Source: CAZAQV01 sp964487255
GTDB taxonomy: Bacteria; Myxococcota_A; Polyangia; Polyangiales; CAZAQV01
DNA length: 64,000 nt
Direction: 5' to 3'
NCBI GenBank assembly: GCA_964487255.1
Contig: CAZAQV010000005.1
Coordinates: 1 to 64,000, forward strand
Positions 50,468 to 59,924 of this stretch are shown here, piece by piece. Position numbers and translations under genes: made by a program. The stretch's first letter is position 1; each line of letters opens with the position of its first letter. The notes beneath the pieces are model-generated. The model made no database searches. It was given only the letters and a program-made list of their open reading frames with translations, and was not told where the DNA came from.

Positions 50468-51847
50468 ATGACGGAGCTGTGGACAAAAGCCAAAGACCGC
50501 TTGAGCGCACGCCTGAGCAAACAGAATTTCGAGGCCTGGATCGACCCGATCGTCTGTGACAGTCCCGAAGATGGAAAACTCCTGCTCAGAGTTCCCAATG
50601 CCTTCTTTCGCGACTGGCTGTTGGCCAACTATGAGGACCTCCTTGTCGAAGCGCTCAATGCGGACCTTTCCAAACCCCTCAAACTCGAACTCGAAGTTGA
50701 CGAATCTCTTCAAGCGGTGCTCGACGCGCGAAACAGCGTTGCAACACCACAAAAAGGAACCGTGATCGCGCCTTCCGTGGTCAAGTCGGAACCTCGTGTT
50801 GAAACCGGAGGTTCACCTCCGGACGCTGGGTTGGCCCGTCGATACAGTTTCGAGAACTTCGTGGTGGGCCCATCCAATGAGCTCGCCCATGCGGCCTGTA
50901 TCGCCGCTGCGAAACACCCCGGCTCTCGCTACAACCCCCTCTTTCTTTACGGTGGCGTTGGGCTTGGGAAAACACATTTGGTCAACGCCGCCGGTCTCGC
51001 GATCTGTGACGCCAACCCGTCGACCCGTCTGCTCTACGTCTCAGCGGAACATTTCACCAATGAGTTTATCCACGCCCTGCAGACGCACCAGATCGGGCTC
51101 TTTCGCAAACGCTATCGGGAGCAGTGCGATGTCCTGCTGATGGACGACATCCAGTTCTTGGCCGGTCGCGAACAGACGCAGGAAGAGTTCTTCCATACGT
51201 TTAACGCGCTCTACCACCTCGACAAGCAGATCATCGTTACCTCCGACGTCAATCCGCAGCATATTCCAGAGATGCAGGAGCGGCTCATCTCGCGCTTCCA
51301 ATCGGGTCTGGTCGCTGACGTACAAGCGCCCGAACTCGACACGCGTATTGCAATCCTCAAGAAAAAGGCCGAGGCCGAAGAGATCGCATTGCCCGACGAT
51401 GTTGCGCTCTTCGTCGCGCAAAAAGTCCAACGCAACGTTCGCGAGCTCGAGGGTTCCCTCTTGCGCCTTTTCATGCGCGCCGATTTGCTCAAGCGTCCAC
51501 TCGACATCGACCTCGCGCGGCAGACGCTCGAACCAATGCTCAAGCAGATCGAGTCCATTCTCTCCATCGAGGACGTTCAACGCGCCGTGTGTGAGCATTT
51601 TCGCCTTCGCATGAGCGATCTTCGCTCCAAGCGCAGGGCGCGCAACATCGCCTACCCACGCATGCTAGCCATGTACCTTTGCCGCGAGGAACTGGGCACG
51701 AGCTACCCAGAACTCGGTCGCCGTTTCGGCGGCAAAGATCACACGACCGCGCTCAGCGCCGTGCGCAAGATCTGCTCGCTGATCGACAAGGGCGACTCGG
51801 ATACCAAAGAGGCGCTCGACGCCATCTCACGCCGCCTCGCGTGCTAA
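50468..51847 (+). CDS. dnaA: Chromosomal replication initiator protein DnaA
   Basis: From ATG 50468 this is a 459-residue AAA+ initiator. Domain I reads LWTKAKDRLSARLSKQNFEAWI, followed by a short linker. Domain III has Walker A GGVGLGKTH, Walker B LLMDDIQFL and sensor II, and domain IV has the DNA-binding helix signature FGGKDHTTALSAVRKI near the C-terminus. It binds DnaA boxes and opens oriC. A GTG at 50423 would extend it by 15 residues; the ATG gives the standard N-terminus. Between dnaA and dnaN lies a single unrelated lipoprotein gene. Confidence 0.97.
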   Translation: MTELWTKAKDRLSARLSKQNFEAWIDPIVCDSPEDGKLLLRVPNAFFRDWLLANYEDLLVEALNADLSKPLKLELEVDESLQAVLDARNSVATPQKGTVIAPSVVKSEPRVETGGSPPDAGLARRYSFENFVVGPSNELAHAACIAAAKHPGSRYNPLFLYGGVGLGKTHLVNAAGLAICDANPSTRLLYVSAEHFTNEFIHALQTHQIGLFRKRYREQCDVLLMDDIQFLAGREQTQEEFFHTFNALYHLDKQIIVTSDVNPQHIPEMQERLISRFQSGLVADVQAPELDTRIAILKKKAEAEEIALPDDVALFVAQKVQRNVRELEGSLLRLFMRADLLKRPLDIDLARQTLEPMLKQIESILSIEDVQRAVCEHFRLRMSDLRSKRRARNIAYPRMLAMYLCREELGTSYPELGRRFGGKDHTTALSAVRKICSLIDKGDSDTKEALDAISRRLAC

Positions 51848-51855
51848 CCTCCAGA

Positions 51856-52881
51856 ATGGCCCTTTTACGCCGCTCCTTTACGCCGACTGTTGCCGGGGCG
51901 GCATTGGCTGCCCTCGGTGCCTGTGGCGTTCGCCGATCCATCGTGCCGCCGCCCAACAACCTCGAGTTCGAACGGCCTCTGCTCGATGCTCACCTGCACC
52001 TCTACAGTGGTGAGCTCAGCCAACGTGCCCGCAAGCGTTCGAAATGGAGGTTCCGCGAGCGAGACGGACAAGACGCACTCCGTCAGCTTGAGGTCCATGG
52101 GGTTCGAAGCGCCTTTGCGCTTTCCGGCGCCTACTTTTACGGGTCGCCACTGGCGCAGCTCGCCAATTCGGAAGACGAAGAGTTTTCCCTTGTTCGCGCC
52201 GAGAACGACTTCGTGCTTCAGGCAGGCCACTCGTCCTCCGGTGCATTGATCCCCTTCGCGAGCGTCAATCCGCTCCGCCCGTACGGGCTTGACGAGATCT
52301 CACGTTGTTACAAGGCGGGCGTCTCAGGTTTCAAGTTACACCTTTGGAACTCAGACATTCGCGTGCGTAAAGAGAGCCACCTCAGACAGCTTGAGCGGGT
52401 CGTGCGCATGACCACCAGCTATGACCGACCCCTCCTCATGCACGCCTGTCATGGCGACCTCAAACCTGCACCCAATGAAGCGGACATGACGACGATCCTC
52501 GACCGCCTCGTGCGGCCCTTCCCAAAACTCCGCATCTGTTTCGCACACGCCGGCGGACTTGGTGGGTTTGGGCCGCTTTCGAGCGCCTATTTCTCGGTGC
52601 TCACCAAAGCGATCGGCAAAGACCCGAGACTCGCCAAGCGGGTTTGGATCGATCTCTCTTCGGTTTTGATCAAGAGAAACCGTGGCCCGCTCATCGCTCC
52701 CAAGGACGAAGCGTTGCAACTCCTCCGTGAATTGCTGAGCAAATGGGACATGGATCAGGTTTTTTGGGGCAGCGATGATGAGCATCAGGCCCTTGAGAAC
52801 GCATATCAGCAATGGCCACTTCCCGACGAGGCATGGCACGAGCTTGCCTCGACTTCTCCTCAAACCTTCCTCTCGGGGTGA
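51856..52881 (+). CDS. Tat-type lipoprotein amidohydrolase
   Basis: This 341-residue protein has a twin-arginine signal (MALLRRSFTPTVAGAALAALGACG) with a lipobox LGAC, so it is probably exported folded and lipid-anchored. The mature part resembles metal-dependent amidohydrolases: HxH in LDAHLHLYSGEL, His in LLMHACHGD and AHAGGLGGFG, and an Asp in VFWGSDDEH. These give a binuclear metal site. Substrate unknown. The gene lies between dnaA and dnaN, where only recF or rarer genes are usual, 8 nt after the dnaA stop. Confidence 0.82.
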   Translation: MALLRRSFTPTVAGAALAALGACGVRRSIVPPPNNLEFERPLLDAHLHLYSGELSQRARKRSKWRFRERDGQDALRQLEVHGVRSAFALSGAYFYGSPLAQLANSEDEEFSLVRAENDFVLQAGHSSSGALIPFASVNPLRPYGLDEISRCYKAGVSGFKLHLWNSDIRVRKESHLRQLERVVRMTTSYDRPLLMHACHGDLKPAPNEADMTTILDRLVRPFPKLRICFAHAGGLGGFGPLSSAYFSVLTKAIGKDPRLAKRVWIDLSSVLIKRNRGPLIAPKDEALQLLRELLSKWDMDQVFWGSDDEHQALENAYQQWPLPDEAWHELASTSPQTFLSG

Positions 52882-53091
52882 GGGGGGCAGGCTGTGTGTG
52901 ATCCCTCACCTCAAGGCCTGTGGCTTGAGTTGTGAATTGGGGTTGTGGACGGGTTGTGGGTAGGCTCTGGGCGGGTTATCCACACATCTGCTCCCAGTTC
53001 TATCCAGCGCAAAGCCCAACTATTGTTGGTTACTTAGCGATGTTATCCCCGGTTCTCACACCCCTTAAGAAGACGACGATTTAGATCAATT
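52882..53091. other. Candidate oriC region
   Basis: A perfect DnaA box TTATCCACA (52976-52984), a weaker TTATCCCCG (53042-53050), TGTGGACGG and TGTGGGTAG near 52945-52965, plus a CTCAAG / CTTGAG hairpin at 52910-52929. No gene present. Position between dnaA and dnaN is typical of chromosomal origins. Confidence 0.65.
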
Positions 53092-54201
53092 ATGGAATTT
53101 ACGATCCAAAAAGAACTCCTCCAACAAGTTCTAGGTCGCGTGCAAGGCGTTGCTGATCGCAAGAGCTCGATGGCGATCCTTTCCAACATTCTCCTCGATG
53201 CCAATGAAGATGGCACGCTACGCATGTCAGCAACCGACCTTTACCTTGGTATCAGCGCAACCACGGAAGCAAAGGTCAAAGAAGCCGGTACTCTCGCTTT
53301 GTCGGCACGCACCTTTTTTGAGATCGTTCGTAACTTGCCTTCGGGTGAGGTGACGCTCAAGTCGGATGAGGGACGTAGTGCAGTGATCAACAGCGGACGT
53401 ATCCGTTACAAAATTCCCGGTATGCCGGGTGAGGACTTCCCGCCTCTCCCAGACCCGAGTGGTGCTTCGTTCTTTGCGATCGATGCAGAGCAGCTCTCAG
53501 AACTCATCGTTCTCACCCAGTACTCGATGTCTTCCGACGACACGAGGCCGCATCTTGCCGGTGCCTTTTTCGAGGGCGGAGGGACAATTCTCCGGATGGT
53601 TACAACCGATGGGCATCGGCTGACCAAGGCTGAGCGCGTTCAGCCTCAGGGCACATACGACTTCAATATGCTCATCCCGAACAAAGGCGTCACAGAGCTT
53701 CGTCGCTTGCTCGATGACCGCAGTGGAGACGAGCAAGTCGAAGTCGCCAAACTCGGGCCCAACTGCTTCTTTCGTAAGGGAGACGTCCTGCTCTGCATCA
53801 AGCTCACCGAGGAAAAGTTTGTTCCATACGAGAAGGTGATACCTTCCAAGCACAGCCGCAGCATCGTACTCTCGCGCTCGGCTCTCTCGGGTGCGCTCAA
53901 GCGAATCTCGCTCGTTGCCAATGACAAGAGCGGTGGCGTGCGCCTCAACCTGAGCCCTGGGACACTCAAAATCACTTCCGAGAATCCCGACGTTGGCGAA
54001 GGTTCCGAAGAGCTCGAAGTGGACTTCGCGGGGGACCCGCTGCAGATCGGCTTCAACGCACGTTACATGCTCGATGTGTTGGGCGCCCTCAACTCCGACG
54101 AAGTGCAGCTCGAACTCGATGGTGATCGCGATCCCGGCGTCGTTCGTCCCGTCGGGGACTTGCCCGAGTTCGTGGGCGTCATCATGCCCATGCGGATCTA
54201 A
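53092..54201 (+). CDS. dnaN: DNA polymerase III sliding clamp (beta subunit)
   Basis: This 369-residue protein has three repeated clamp domains: MEFTIQKELLQQVLGRVQGVADRKSSMAIL at the start, later RYKIPGMPGEDFPPLPDP, SDDTRPHLAGAFFEGGG and TDGHRLTKAE, and the C-terminal VRPVGDLPEFVGVIMPMRI. The ring of two such chains encircles DNA and tethers polymerase III. Length and spacing are standard. Followed by hairpin repeat R10. Confidence 0.97.
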   Translation: MEFTIQKELLQQVLGRVQGVADRKSSMAILSNILLDANEDGTLRMSATDLYLGISATTEAKVKEAGTLALSARTFFEIVRNLPSGEVTLKSDEGRSAVINSGRIRYKIPGMPGEDFPPLPDPSGASFFAIDAEQLSELIVLTQYSMSSDDTRPHLAGAFFEGGGTILRMVTTDGHRLTKAERVQPQGTYDFNMLIPNKGVTELRRLLDDRSGDEQVEVAKLGPNCFFRKGDVLLCIKLTEEKFVPYEKVIPSKHSRSIVLSRSALSGALKRISLVANDKSGGVRLNLSPGTLKITSENPDVGEGSEELEVDFAGDPLQIGFNARYMLDVLGALNSDEVQLELDGDRDPGVVRPVGDLPEFVGVIMPMRI

Positions 54202-54208
54202 TCTTTTT

Positions 54209-54286
54209 GGTTCTTCGCTAGGGTTTGTTCCGAACGATCGATTTGCAGCTAGCAAATCCCGTTCTCCTTCAAACACCGCTCATCAC
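54209..54286 (-). repeat. Hairpin repeat family, copy R10
   Basis: Ends GGTTCTTCGC (54209-54218) and CGCTCATCAC (54277-54286). Three nested stems: GTTTG/CAAAC (54223-54227 and 54270-54274), GAACG/CGTTC (54232-54236 and 54260-54264), GATTTGC/GCAAATC (54240-54246 and 54252-54258), loop AGCTA. Directly downstream of dnaN. Confidence 0.85.
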
Positions 54287-54436
54287 GTCTGACGGGTAAC
54301 GACAGACCTTTGTGCATCGAGTGTGTAGATCTTGCGCAGTACGTGCAAACCGGTTCGGAAATGATCGCAAATGTTGCGATATCTCCCCGGGGGTCGGGTA
54401 GCTGGTGATTGGGATCTGCGCTAGCTTTCGCGCGCT

Positions 54437-57400
54437 GTGAATCAACGACGTTGGAAAAGTGCACTTATCTTGTTGCTGCTCGCTCCCCTTGTGGGGCTTG
54501 TCTTTCAGGCGGCCGTGCAGGCTTATATTACGCAGCCCAATGGTGCCGTCGTGCCCATCACGAACCGCTTGCAGCAGTGTCTCGATCGCAGCGGTACTGG
54601 TGAGACGGTACCCGGCGCGGTCGATGCGGTCGAAGACGCGCGCATTCTTCCCGAGGCCTATCGTCCAGTGGAAAAGCCGCTCGGCAGTGGCAAGTACCCA
54701 GTTGTCTTCAAGGCGCTTGGTGAGGGAGCTGGGTACCGCAACAGTTTCGGGTACTACTACGTCGACGACGATCCGACAAAACCCGCAAATCTAAGGACAG
54801 TCTTCAACTGTCGTCCAAACGACGCACAATGCGCATGCCCATGCAACCCGGAGAACATGCGACCGGGGGCATCGCAAGTCACCATCAACTTTGAAAACGA
54901 GCCGGGGTTTCAACCGGGTCGGGCGATCGGTTTTTGGCTACGCACTCCCGAGAAGGTCGACGGATCCGGAAACGATGCCGACAACTGCGGCAACCGCACC
55001 GACACGGCCAACCGCATCTACTTTACGTCGAAGTCGCTCAACGACGATGGCGACTTCGTGCACTTCCTCGTCTACGAAAGTCAAACGTTCGAAAACTCAT
55101 ATTACTTTGGCTTCGAGGACCTCTTTCGCGGAGGTGACAACGACTACGAGGACATGCTGGTGCGAGCTTCAGGGCTCGTGCCTATATGCACTCCACAGCC
55201 CGAGACCTGCAATGACCAGGACGATGACTGTGACCTCAAGATCGATGAGAACGTCACGCGCGCGTGCTCTTCAGCGTGCGGCGATGGCCTAGAGACATGC
55301 ACAGGTGGAAAGTTCGGGGCTTGTTCCGCTCCTGATCCGCAAACTGAAGTGTGTGATGGCATGGACAATAACTGCAATGGTCAGGCCGATGAGGGACTGA
55401 GCCGTGCGTGTTCGTCGGCTTGCGGCAACGGTGTCGAGATCTGCGTGTCAGGCACCTATGTCGATTGCACCGCGCCTGCTGTCTCGACCGAGTTTTGCAA
55501 TGACTTTGATGATGACTGCGACGGGAAGGTCGACGAGAACATCACGCGTGTTTGTTCGACCGGATGTGGAACCGGCGAAGAGCGTTGCGAAAACGGCGAA
55601 TTTGTTGGTTGCACGGCACCTCCCGCGGCTGAAGAGATTTGTAACAACCTTGACGATGATTGCGACGGGATCATCGACGACGGCAATCCCGGAGGCGGCG
55701 CGCGCTGTGTTCCCGATGGTGACGGATACCGAGAAGTTGGAGAAGGTGAAGACCCTGAGCAGACTTGCTCCCCAGGCACAGTTCAATGCGTCGGGGGTGA
55801 GCTTTCGTGCGTCGGTTCGCAAGGCCTCACGGCCGAGGTGTGTAACTGCAACGACGACGACTGCGACGGTGAGATCGACGAGGGTGCCCTGTGTGAAGGC
55901 GGCGCATGTATTGCGTGTGCATGCGCCTCGCCGTGCCAAGCGGGCGAGTTTCCGTGCCCACAGGGACGAATCTGCGACCGCTCGTTGGCCATGCCTGAGG
56001 AGAACGTTGTCGGCTACTGCGTGCTCGGACAATGCGCTGGAGTCGAATGCACCGAGCAAGAGGTGTGTGACCCCACAAACGGTGAGTGCATCAACCTATG
56101 CGCGGGCGTCCGTTGTGACGATGGTTTCATTTGTATTCGCGGCGACTGCATCGAGGACAACTGCTACGGGCGCGGCTGCCAGGTTGGTGAGATCTGCAAG
56201 GATGCCACCTGTATGGCAGACCCGTGTGAGGGAGTGACCTGCGAGGCGGGCGAGTTTTGCCGGGAAGGTGCTTGTATCAAAGCGTGTGAGGGCGCCTGCC
56301 GCCGCGGAAAGACCTGCCAAGACGGCGAGTGCAAGGCCGCTCCGTGTGGAGGTTGCGGCAGTGAGCGGAGTTGTGTCGATAGCGAGTGCGTGAGCAATAA
56401 CTGTGGTGGCGCCTGTGGAAATGGTCGCATCTGCCAGGGCACGGAGTGTGTCGACGACCCATGTGTTGGCATCGTGTGCCCCGCCGGGGCAACTTGCTCA
56501 GTGGGAAACTGTTCGTTCAACAACACCGACGAAACGCCGGACTATGGTTTGGCAACAGGCGGCGGAGGTTCAACGTGTGCGATCTCCAAAGAGCAGTCGC
56601 CATCTGTGCTTTGGCTCGTCGCCGTTGCGCTGGGCATGACATTCGCTCGCCGTCGCAAGCGTGCTGCGACTGCGGGCGGTCCGAAGTCACCGCTGGTCGC
56701 GCTTTGTGCACTTGCGCTCGCAGCGGGCTGCAATGTCGACCCATACTGTTTCGGTGATTGCCCTGAGGGCGACGGCCGCGTGCCACCGGACGGGGGAACG
56801 ATCGACCCAAACTGCGTCCCGCAAAATGAGGTGTGCAACCAACGCGATGATGACTGTGATGGCAAGTTTGACGAGGAGTGGGATCTCAGCGGCGACCTCG
56901 CCAACTGCGGTGCGTGCGGCAAGGTTTGCTCGATCCCGCAGGCGTTTCCGGCATGCACGGACGGTAACTGCGTGATCGAGCGCTGCGAAGTGGGCTACCA
57001 CAACCTGAACGGGTCACCCGTCGATGGGTGCGAGTACCGCTGTGAAGTGTCGGGTGCCGAACTTTGTGACGCGATCGACAACGACTGTGATGGCTCGGTC
57101 GACGAAGGCTTTGAACTCGACCGCGATCTGGCGAACTGCGGCGCGTGCGCGAAAACCTGTCAGTACCAAAATGCGAGTGCGCGCTGCGAGAACGGAGCCT
57201 GCGTTCAAGGCGGCTGCAACGTCGGGTTCGTGGACGTCAATGGCGATGATGCGGATGGGTGCGAGTACGCCTGCACGCCACTTGGCAGCGAGATGTGCAA
57301 CGGTGTTGACGACGATTGTGACACCAAGATCGATGAAGGCTTTGACACGCAGAACGACCCCAACAACTGCGGATTTTGCGGCCGCATTTGCCTCTTTCCC

Positions 57401-59098
57401 GCGGGCGTCGCGGGCTGCGACCAAGGCACCTGTGTGCTCGCCGGTTGCCAGAACGGACAAGTCGATCTCAACAAAGACCCCAGCGATGGCTGTGAGTTCG
57501 GTTGTACGCTCAACGGTGCGGAAACATGTAACGGTCGGGACGATGATTGCAACGGTGCGGTCGACGATGGGCTCTCACCACCCGGCACGCCTCCTACGAG
57601 CTGCGCGCAGCAGCAAGGCGTGTGCGCCGGACGAACCGCAACATGTCGGGGCTCTAGCGGCTGGCAATGCGATTTCCCGGCCACATACCAGATGATCGAG
57701 ACGATATGTGACGGACTTGATAACGACTGCGACGGGACCAAAGATGAAGGTTGTCTCGCACGAGATGGTGGCGACCTACGACTCGATAAGGAGTTCTCTG
57801 CCGGGGCACGCAACTCGAGTCAGATCGCGGTGTCAGGAAATGGAGCTGGACATCTTTATGCCGCCTGGATCAGCTGGGACGATCCACCCGACCTGACGGT
57901 TCCGCGCCCGACAGGCACCTCGCGAATCTATTTCACACGCTCCACCACAAATGGCTCAACATGGGGCGCGCCCTTTCGCCTCGATGAGTCGAGCGGCCCC
58001 GCGTTCGGCCCCGCGATTGCGTTTGCGAGCGGCGGGCTCAACGTGCTCTGGCCGGACTTCCGCGGTGGTACCAACTATCGCGAGATCTACCGCGCGCGAT
58101 CGACAAACAGCGGGAGCTCTTTTGGAGGTGATGCCCGGGTCAACGTCGGACAAAACCTTGACTCGTTCGATGTCGATGTCGCGACCAGTGGGGCGTACGT
58201 CTACGCCGTCTATCAGGTGTTTACGACCAACCGATCGCGCCACATTTTCTTCGTTCGCTCTGCGAACAGTGGCGTGTCTTGGAGCGCTCCGAAGCAAATC
58301 GACCACGGCAGCGGCGCAGCCTTCCTTGCGGCGACTCCAAAAGTGGTCGCACGCGCTTCAGATGTTCACGTGATTTGGCGTGACAACCGTGGTGGCGGAA
58401 CCGACATCTTTTATAGTCGTTCTACCGACAATGGGGCGACCTTTTCTGCTACCGACAAGCGACTCAACGTTGGCGTGACACAGGGCTCCGTGTCAGCGTT
58501 TGATCCAGACATCGCTGTCGAGGGAACCAATGTGTACGTGGTGTGGGTCGACAATCGCACGGGCGACTCATTCGACATCTTCCTCAACAAGAGCAACGAT
58601 CGTGGAGCAAGCTGGCTCAACTCGCCGCGTGATATCGATCAAGACTCGCTTCCGCACGAATCGATCGAGCCGAAGGTCGTGACGCCGCTTGCAGACATGG
58701 CGGTTGTGGCTTGGGTCGACTACCGCTTCGGCTTCCCCGACATTCTCTCGGCGGCGACGGTGGATGCTGGAACTTCGTTTAGTCAGCCGATCCGGATTGA
58801 TACCGGGCGCCAACCGGGCGACACAGGGAGCTATGATATCGCGATGGATGCCGATGGTGCGTTGGTGGGCATCGCCTGGGCGGACGATCGCTCGGGGCTC
58901 CTCGATATCTATGCCAACTTTTCGCTCGATGGAGGTCTTACCTTCCAGCCGCAGGACTACCGCATGGATACCAACGCGGTCGGTTCGGCGGACAGCCAGC
59001 GTCCGCACGTCTGGGTCGCCAACAACCGCGTGCACGTCATCTGGGAAGACAACCGTGCCGGGCAGCTCGCGGATGTCTACTACAACCGCATGCAGTGA
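54437..59098 (+). CDS. Giant surface protein, apparent fusion of two secreted proteins
   Basis: This 1553-residue frame starts at GTG 54437. Part one (1-740) has a signal/TM segment, a DUF4114-like domain (about 90-245), five MopE-type metal motifs (C-N-x-x-D-D-D-C-D-x-x-x-D-E, first at about 258), about ten short Cys-rich EGF-like repeats (about 480-700), then C714, a hydrophobic helix and RRRKR (739-743), which looks like a MYXO-CTERM sorting tail. Part two begins at M734 with a second lipoprotein signal (lipobox LAAGC at C765). It has five more metal motifs, then Asp-box/sialidase-like repeats to the end. One frame, two secretion signals. Confidence 0.75.
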   Translation: MNQRRWKSALILLLLAPLVGLVFQAAVQAYITQPNGAVVPITNRLQQCLDRSGTGETVPGAVDAVEDARILPEAYRPVEKPLGSGKYPVVFKALGEGAGYRNSFGYYYVDDDPTKPANLRTVFNCRPNDAQCACPCNPENMRPGASQVTINFENEPGFQPGRAIGFWLRTPEKVDGSGNDADNCGNRTDTANRIYFTSKSLNDDGDFVHFLVYESQTFENSYYFGFEDLFRGGDNDYEDMLVRASGLVPICTPQPETCNDQDDDCDLKIDENVTRACSSACGDGLETCTGGKFGACSAPDPQTEVCDGMDNNCNGQADEGLSRACSSACGNGVEICVSGTYVDCTAPAVSTEFCNDFDDDCDGKVDENITRVCSTGCGTGEERCENGEFVGCTAPPAAEEICNNLDDDCDGIIDDGNPGGGARCVPDGDGYREVGEGEDPEQTCSPGTVQCVGGELSCVGSQGLTAEVCNCNDDDCDGEIDEGALCEGGACIACACASPCQAGEFPCPQGRICDRSLAMPEENVVGYCVLGQCAGVECTEQEVCDPTNGECINLCAGVRCDDGFICIRGDCIEDNCYGRGCQVGEICKDATCMADPCEGVTCEAGEFCREGACIKACEGACRRGKTCQDGECKAAPCGGCGSERSCVDSECVSNNCGGACGNGRICQGTECVDDPCVGIVCPAGATCSVGNCSFNNTDETPDYGLATGGGGSTCAISKEQSPSVLWLVAVALGMTFARRRKRAATAGGPKSPLVALCALALAAGCNVDPYCFGDCPEGDGRVPPDGGTIDPNCVPQNEVCNQRDDDCDGKFDEEWDLSGDLANCGACGKVCSIPQAFPACTDGNCVIERCEVGYHNLNGSPVDGCEYRCEVSGAELCDAIDNDCDGSVDEGFELDRDLANCGACAKTCQYQNASARCENGACVQGGCNVGFVDVNGDDADGCEYACTPLGSEMCNGVDDDCDTKIDEGFDTQNDPNNCGFCGRICLFPAGVAGCDQGTCVLAGCQNGQVDLNKDPSDGCEFGCTLNGAETCNGRDDDCNGAVDDGLSPPGTPPTSCAQQQGVCAGRTATCRGSSGWQCDFPATYQMIETICDGLDNDCDGTKDEGCLARDGGDLRLDKEFSAGARNSSQIAVSGNGAGHLYAAWISWDDPPDLTVPRPTGTSRIYFTRSTTNGSTWGAPFRLDESSGPAFGPAIAFASGGLNVLWPDFRGGTNYREIYRARSTNSGSSFGGDARVNVGQNLDSFDVDVATSGAYVYAVYQVFTTNRSRHIFFVRSANSGVSWSAPKQIDHGSGAAFLAATPKVVARASDVHVIWRDNRGGGTDIFYSRSTDNGATFSATDKRLNVGVTQGSVSAFDPDIAVEGTNVYVVWVDNRTGDSFDIFLNKSNDRGASWLNSPRDIDQDSLPHESIEPKVVTPLADMAVVAWVDYRFGFPDILSAATVDAGTSFSQPIRIDTGRQPGDTGSYDIAMDADGALVGIAWADDRSGLLDIYANFSLDGGLTFQPQDYRMDTNAVGSADSQRPHVWVANNRVHVIWEDNRAGQLADVYYNRMQ

Positions 59099-59865
59099 TT
59101 ATTCAGGGTGACGAACTTTCGACCGGGGTTTTTTTCCCCGAGTACGCGCGCACGTTTAGGGTTTACGCGGGCCCCTTGGTGTTCGTTTGGACCGCATATT
59201 TCATGGTCGAGACGCTCGTGTGGTGGGGGGTCGACCGCTACTCCGAAGTCGTTCTTTGGAGCGAACAGCCGCTGCTCATGCAGTTGGTCAAGATCCCCTT
59301 TCTCATTTTCAGCGTGCTCTTACAGGCGCCGTGTTACGCGTGGCTGCTCTTTCGCATGGAGCAGCTTAACGCAGCGAGTTCTGGGCAGGCGATCCGCTTT
59401 GGCCTCTCGCGCGTGATGGCGCTGGCGGCGAACCAAATCGGCGCCACCTTCGCAACCGCACTCGGGTTTCTGATGTTGATCGTCCCTGGGGTGCTGATGG
59501 CGCTCGGGTTTACGCTCGCGGAGCCATTGGTCGTCGGCGAACGACAAGGTCCAGTGCAGGCCCTTCGCACCAGCTGGCGGCGAACCATGGGTCACAAAGG
59601 CGCGATTTTCGTGCTGCTCTTGCCCTTTGGGATCGCACAGTTTCTGATGACCAAGTTGCAAGACGTGGTGCCTGTATGGGTCAAGGGTCCGGAGGCCGCG
59701 GATCTTCGCATCGGATCCCTGAGCGAGGAGCTACTCGTGGCGACGATTCAGGCTGGCATCGGTGCGCTCTCGACGACGATGATCTTGGTCTGTACCTGTC
59801 AGTTGTATTTGGCGCTTCTCCCGCGCACAGATCCCACCGAGGCGCTCGTCAAGGTTTTCGAGTAG
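59095..59865 (+). CDS. Multi-pass membrane protein
   Basis: This 256-residue protein starts at GTG 59095, overlapping the giant gene's stop (GTGA). It has about five hydrophobic segments (YAGPLVFVWTAYFMVETLVWW, FLIFSVLLQAPCYAWLLF, ATALGFLMLIVPGVLMALGF, FVLLLPFGIAQFL, MILVCTCQLYLALL), with the motif EPLVVGERQGPVQALRTSW between two of them. No family is recognised. It is translationally coupled to the surface protein gene, so it may aid its export or anchoring (inference). Confidence 0.75.
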   Translation: MIIQGDELSTGVFFPEYARTFRVYAGPLVFVWTAYFMVETLVWWGVDRYSEVVLWSEQPLLMQLVKIPFLIFSVLLQAPCYAWLLFRMEQLNAASSGQAIRFGLSRVMALAANQIGATFATALGFLMLIVPGVLMALGFTLAEPLVVGERQGPVQALRTSWRRTMGHKGAIFVLLLPFGIAQFLMTKLQDVVPVWVKGPEAADLRIGSLSEELLVATIQAGIGALSTTMILVCTCQLYLALLPRTDPTEALVKVFE

Positions 59866-59924
59866 CGAGCGCAACCTTTGCGGACGAATTGGGGAGGACG
59901 ACATGAAGTGCTAGGTTGCGTTCG

